A stretch of DNA of 64,000 bases from Earliella scabrosa (Eukaryota > Basidiomycota > Agaricomycetes > Polyporales > Polyporaceae). Each line of letters begins with the position of its first letter. The stretch's first letter is position 1. The translations under genes and the position numbers were made by a program. Under the pieces are notes generated by a model. The model was not told the DNA's origin. It made no database searches and worked only from the letters and a program-made list of their open reading frames with translations. The stretch covers positions 496,001 through 560,000 of the forward strand of contig JABYQQ010000014.1 in assembly GCA_022605405.1 (NCBI GenBank), read 5' to 3'. Positions 59,867-64,000 of the stretch are shown here, piece by piece.

Positions 59867-60723
59867 ATGTCTCTGCCATCTGTTGATAACGCAATACCTC
59901 GTCCTTCTACTCCTCATCCTCTTACTGCTCTGCGTGTTATCGACAGACCGCGATGTGCAGTGTGTAACCATACGACCATGTTTCTGTGCGGTCTGTGTTC
60001 CACTGGAACAGCGTACTGTGGGCCACCCCATTTTTTGGCGGTAAGACTACTATTTTTGAGTTCATTCTGTACGTATATGCTGAACTTGTTTCAATTGCTC
60101 CTACAGGACTGGCATCGTCATCAGCACGATTGTAGCCGCTCCCAGCTGTCTGTTATACCAGCAGCTGATCCCACGGTATCGATAGAACCTCCTCTGGTAT
60201 CTCAGACAGTGGCTCCTACTATCAACACTCAGCCTCAGACACCTGTGCCACTGCACCCAAATATGCTCTCTGCAGTCATGGGACTCTATGCTGACCCTGA
60301 GAAAGGTATATTTTTTGGTTTGTTTGTTTGTTGACTTCTCTAATTTGTCTCTTTACAGACTTACCCACTATTCGCTACATTCAGCTTGCTCCAGATTTGT
60401 CGTCACCTACTACCACTACATATGTTCCTGATCTGACTGGTCTCATCTCATATCCTGTTGGAGACTTCATTCTTCGTTTTGGAGCGCAGATGCGGTTTCT
60501 TTCTAGTCCATTTCACATTTTCTTCGACTTGCAGAGCTACGTAGCAAACCATCCGCACAACAAAGCTATCATGGGTATTACCCGACCGGTCAATGTTCAT
60601 GCTCGTCCCTGGCCTGGACCGGTTGTCGTTCTGAAACGGACGAATGCTAGTGGAGGTATATACTCTGATTTTCAGCTTTCTGACATTGAGCACATACGCG
60701 CGTACTTTGCTTTAATACGTTAG
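59867..60723 (+). CDS. MYND zinc-finger protein
   Basis: Three exons, 59867-60040, 60107-60305 and 60359-60723, give 245 residues. Start MSLPSVDNAIPRPSTPHPLT. The zinc finger reads RPRCAVCNHTTMFLCGLC then STGTAYCGPPHFLA and, after the intron, DWHRHQHDCSR: C-x2-C ... C-x2-C ... YC ... H-x3-C, the MYND pattern. A Pro/Thr-rich linker follows, then a C-terminal region (YIQLAPDLSSPTTTTYVPDL, FILRFGAQMRFLSSPF, PWPGPVVVLKRT, FQLSDIEHIRAYFALIR) with no recognised domain. MYND fingers bind proline-rich peptides. The gene sits alone in an AT-rich repeat block yet keeps an open frame and canonical introns, so it is probably young or under selection. Confidence 0.7.
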
Positions 60724-61271
60724 TCACATTGTCTGGTGCACTTTATGAATTCTTTCTTGCTGTTACCTATATGTCTATATGTGCTGGTTGATCATTGTAC
60801 AATGTACGAATTGTTGGAGAGATGATCTACTGCAATACCTATTGTATTTATGGTGATGATCTATTATTGCAACGATAGTACAGATGGTAACACATCTTTC
60901 CATCAAGGACACCAGTGCTCTGGTGACATAAAATGCCTAGATGTTTTTGTTGTACAATGATATGATCTCTCTTTGTTACCGGTGAGTCTAAACAATACAA
61001 TTGAAGTGTTACAAGCATTGCTAATCAATATATCATGCTAATCTGCTGATTTGATATCCTGCTACAATGTATTACACCATTGCCCTTCTCTTTCCTGACG
61101 TATGTTAATCCAGTGCAGGTTAGAATTTGATAGTAGAAGGAGAGTCTCCCACATGACTGTACATTGATCACAAAATAGAAACCACTATCACATATACAGA
61201 TATCCGATGTACTCTGAATTGTAAAGATAAGAAGTGATTGATCAAAACGTCACACTAAAAGCAAGACCAGT
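60724..61271. other. AT-rich intergenic
   Basis: No gene or clear repeat unit; continues the AT-rich composition of the block. Confidence 0.45.
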
Positions 61272-62666
61272 TTAGACTACACCAAGTCCCATGCACAAGT
61301 CACGGTCAAATGCTACATATACCAAAGATCCTGGAACCGCGGGCAAACGGAGCCTGCGACAACGAACATGAACTGAAGAAAGAAAAAGTGTTCTGCAGCA
61401 TTCATCATGCTCACACCGGTAAGAACTTCTTAATCCCCAGGTCACCGCTGGCCCAAATGGAGGTATTTGCCGGTCCACTAGAATTGCCTGACTGTGTGTT
61501 GACAGAGCATCAGCAAAGTCCACAAAAGACCGGCAATCACCGAAGAATCGGGCTTGCCGGAGACAAAGCTGTTGCTGTCTAAAGCAAGGGCCGTCCAACC
61601 ACGTATCGGGGTAGGGAAAGGTGATGAACCGGGTTGGTGCTCCAACGAGAGGGTGGTATTCCATGGAGAATGCGGATCCATTGTGGTAACTAGCTGGACG
61701 GACAATCCACTCGTCCTCCGATGCAGCACAGAGCTGCGCAGTACCACTCGACCGTCCGGGAATGCATACTGACGGCTGAGACACCAGGTCTGCTGGATTC
61801 CACGCCACCGTGAATCCTCTGCCATACAGCCAGTTCAGCATCTCACAGTCGAACGGCAAAGGCTGCAGCGTGCTTTCGTCACCCAACAGACATCTCCGGC
61901 TAAACGTGAGAGCGGGATACGCGCAGCCGAACGACTCCGTAGTAACGAAGTTCATAAGAGCGGTGCAAGGGCCGCTCACTATGGGAGAAAGTGCGCTGAT
62001 CGTGGAGGAACACCAGACCACGACGGCGCGCGTATTGTGCAGGGTGAAGATAGTACACTCGTCCGCTGCTCGTTCCGACACGGACAGTCCAGCCATCGTT
62101 GTGATTCGGAGAGTCTCCGGGAAGAGCAAATCGTGCAACCGCTCCAGGTACGGTGGGTACCACGCACGCGGAACAAAGAGCTGCAGGCGCGGAGGGATGT
62201 TTGGCCTATCTTCAAGGAGGAACACGAGCGCAGCTTCCCCTCCGATCACCGCACGATGAGAGTACAGCGCATCGAGAAACTCTGTACTCTCGCCAACAAA
62301 GCCGGAGAGTAGCACCCGCAGAGACGCCCGAATAGCGCCTGCAACATGGAGACGCATTTGATGGCATGTGTTGCGCAGGGAGACAGCCGCCGCCATGTCC
62401 AAATGATCCACGGTGTTGCAGACCAGCTCGGCTGAAAGACTTCCAACACTGTGAGACACAACGACCTGAAAGAACGACAACTCGAAGACGGTAAGATCGT
62501 GGAAACTCACTCCAAGAGACCAGCATGGCAAGACCTGTTGAGCCCCGATTCCGAAGCCGCAGGTGCCGACATGGAACGATGTCGAGAAATGATGTCGAGT
62601 AAGTGGATCGCTTACTATAGGACGTGATTGGTACAACGTCCATCCATCGAGAAACAGGCGAAACAC
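61272..62666 (-). CDS. F-box / nucleotidyltransferase-fold protein (N3), catalytic motif lost
   Basis: Open frame of 464 residues; the true start is unsure because the first 60 residues (MFRLFLDGWTLYQSRPIVSD) lack family character and an intron may lie there. F-box-like segment LSAELVCNTVDHLDMAAAVS and LRNTCHQMRLHV. Fold core RAVIGGEAALVFLLED with PPRLQLFVPR where D-x-D should be, so the metal-binding residues are lost. LMNFVTTESFGCAYPALTFS and RRCLLGDE match N2 closely. The C-terminal part has FGPAVTWGLRSSYRC. A TATA-like gtatatag on the minus strand lies near 62955. Separated from N1 and N2 by the AT-rich block, so the block may have been inserted between members of one cluster. Confidence 0.65.
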   Translation of the reverse strand: MFRLFLDGWTLYQSRPIVSDPLTRHHFSTSFHVGTCGFGIGAQQVLPCWSLGVSFHDLTVFELSFFQVVVSHSVGSLSAELVCNTVDHLDMAAAVSLRNTCHQMRLHVAGAIRASLRVLLSGFVGESTEFLDALYSHRAVIGGEAALVFLLEDRPNIPPRLQLFVPRAWYPPYLERLHDLLFPETLRITTMAGLSVSERAADECTIFTLHNTRAVVVWCSSTISALSPIVSGPCTALMNFVTTESFGCAYPALTFSRRCLLGDESTLQPLPFDCEMLNWLYGRGFTVAWNPADLVSQPSVCIPGRSSGTAQLCAASEDEWIVRPASYHNGSAFSMEYHPLVGAPTRFITFPYPDTWLDGPCFRQQQLCLRQARFFGDCRSFVDFADALSTHSQAILVDRQIPPFGPAVTWGLRSSYRCEHDECCRTLFLSSVHVRCRRLRLPAVPGSLVYVAFDRDLCMGLGVV

Positions 62667-63166
62667 ACCTTCCTTCTAGCCGCTCAATCGCTTGTATACT
62701 GAGGAGGAGGCGGTGAAGCTGGGCAAACTTGAAGAGCGGAAAGTGGGGAACATGGGAGTACATAGGTAGGAAAGGGGCGGAAACACATCAACAAATTTCA
62801 TGCGAGCGCCTACAGCCGGAACAATCCGATGGAGATGGCGCCGCCTACGCAGTCTGCCGCGCAGCCACGGGTTGTTGCACCGAAACTCGTCTTCCACGGT
62901 TGCCTGTCCTCGCGTTCTCCGAACCTCATTCATTCTCTCGCGCGCACGCTCAACTATATACGCGAACCACGTCCAACATTCCGAGATCGCAACGGACCCC
63001 TGCATACGTGCGGCAACGAGCCAACGCATTACCCCGAGACGCAACTCCCACAGGGACAGCCATGTCGAGAAAATCTGGTGGCATTGAACATGTCCATGCA
63101 GACATATGAGGTCATAACAACAAAACGTAAGTAATATGCATACACACGACACCGTAAACCTGCCCT
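62667..63166. other. intergenic
   Basis: Promoter and leader region of N3 (minus-strand TATA near 62955) and the 3' side of the next gene. Several overlapping frames in both directions have no support. Confidence 0.4.
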
Positions 63167-63750
63167 TCAATCGATTCTGTTCTCGGCCTCAAAGGCTCTC
63201 CGCATCTCCCGCTCCATCGCGCTCTGAAGCTGAGAGCAAAACACTCCCCAAATGATCGTCGGCCTCCCCACCATTGGAGGAGACCGATCCGCCCAGACTA
63301 CCTGAACATGTGGCACAATGACGCCCCGTCCCTGGTACTCCACCGATACGATGACTTGAAAGAATATCTGGAGAATCGGTGAGAAGTCAAAAGGACATCC
63401 GTATCACTGCCACTAACCCGACGGCCATCGACAACCAGAGCCATGTATTGCTCCAACGCGGTGACACCGTCTCGACGCTGCGGGCCAGTGGGGGGGCCTT
63501 CAGATGGAATGGACTCGAGTGATGGCTGAGGCGAGATTTCCTCAGCAAGGGCCGGGACGTCACTGTCGTCCGAGTCATCCCAGCGGTACGTCGCAGACAT
63601 TCCGTTGACATAACTACTCCCCATCAGAGCCATCAGATCATGCTCAAGTACGCAGGCGCACCTTGACGGGTCTCGCTCACCGACGATAGCGGCATCAGAG
63701 GAGTTCGACATTGCAAGGTGGGTCGTGAAATGGTTCATCGCTGAGCTCAT
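63167..63750 (-). CDS. family B orphan protein (B6), two exons
   Basis: Start MSSAMNHFTTHLAMSNSSDA at 63750, or Met5 at 63738, because a TATA box (ctatataa) ends only about 12 bases before the first ATG. Exon 1 is acidic and Pro/Ser-rich (WDDSDDSDVPALAEEISPQP), ending YMALVVDGRR. A 51-base intron (gttagtggc to ctccag) leads to IFFQVIVSVEYQGRGVIVPH, VQVVWADRSPPMVGRPTIIW and QSAMEREMRRAFEAENRID. The strand pattern GRR-IFFQVIVSV ... HVQVVWA fits the C-terminal signature of the genes at 36.4 and 48.0 kb. Short, complete, function unknown. Confidence 0.6.
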
Positions 63751-63760
63751 GGTAATCCGT

Positions 63761-63768
63761 TATATAGG
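63761..63768 (-). promoter_or_regulatory. TATA box of B6
   Basis: On the minus strand ctatataa lies roughly 12-20 bases before the first ATG of the gene ending at 63750, closer than a normal transcription start would allow for that ATG. Confidence 0.5.
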
Positions 63769-64000
63769 ACCGAGCAAGCACAGCTGTGCGCGAGAAACAA
63801 AACTGCTGTTGAGAGCCTGTTGGAGTCACCGTAGTTCATCACATTACGACGACGTCGCGATGCTTCACAGCTCCTATGAATCTCCACAAAACGACACTGG
63901 GCTGAAGCATAGAGTACCTGTGTGGCGTCATGAATACACCACCTCACCCCGCTCCACATCTGCCCACAACCGACGATACAACACACCATGAATCAACCTC
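63769..64000. other. end of window
   Basis: Nothing supportable; small frames on both strands only. Confidence 0.4.

Noticed and set aside
1..64000. Bacterial-type features (operons, ribosome binding sites, riboswitches, CRISPR, prophage)
   Set aside because: Introns throughout and eukaryotic gene families make these inapplicable; no direct repeat array with unique spacers was seen.

Overview
The window looks like chromosomal DNA of a basidiomycete fungus, most likely an Agaricomycete. Coding frames are broken by many introns of about 50-65 bases with GTRNGY donors, branch sites like CTAAC and AG acceptors. Base composition is moderately GC-rich and genes lie on both strands. I see no rRNA, tRNA or CRISPR array. 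All exon joins were made by hand from frame, splice signals and family similarity.

Left half (1-31.9 kb). This part resembles a metabolic locus. It holds six copies of one isopenicillin-N-synthase-like 2-oxoglutarate/Fe(II) dioxygenase gene (copies A-F, at 1, 4.3, 6.2, 8.3, 18.9 and 28.0 kb, all on +). It also holds two family-3 aldehyde dehydrogenases (12.3-14.8 and 24.1-26.5 kb, both on -) and a phosphatidylserine-decarboxylase-family enzyme (21.3-22.7 kb, -) of the type that includes fungal aromatic amino acid decarboxylases. Interspersed are an F-box protein (2.0-3.7 kb), a small secreted protein (11.0 kb), a single-pass membrane protein with a related ectodomain (15.8-17.1 kb), several decayed gene relics, and a Tag1-like membrane protein (29.9-31.8 kb). 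A decarboxylase, aldehyde dehydrogenases and many 2OG oxygenases could make, oxidise and tailor an amine. That pathway is inferred.

Right half (about 32.9-64 kb). The gene content changes completely. Ordinary metabolic genes give way to short, intron-rich, TATA-box genes of lineage-specific families. Family B (33.4, 35.1, 36.4, 46.8, 48.0 and 63.2 kb) has a shared C-terminal beta-rich signature, possibly OB-like. Family A (38.4 and 40.3 kb) is a coiled-coil 'zipper' family. A third family couples an F-box to a nucleotidyltransferase fold (52.9, 54.6 and 61.3 kb). Among them lie a Zn2Cys6 protein (50.6-51.9 kb) and, at the centre, a divergent ribonucleotide reductase large subunit with its catalytic residues intact (41.8-45.0 kb). 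An extra reductase beside repeated orphan gene families suggests a large mobile or virus-derived element, or an undescribed accessory island. I found no capsid, polymerase, terminase or transposase gene.

From 57.1 to 61.3 kb lies an AT-rich block with a degenerate repeat family showing CpG decay and a lone MYND zinc-finger gene.
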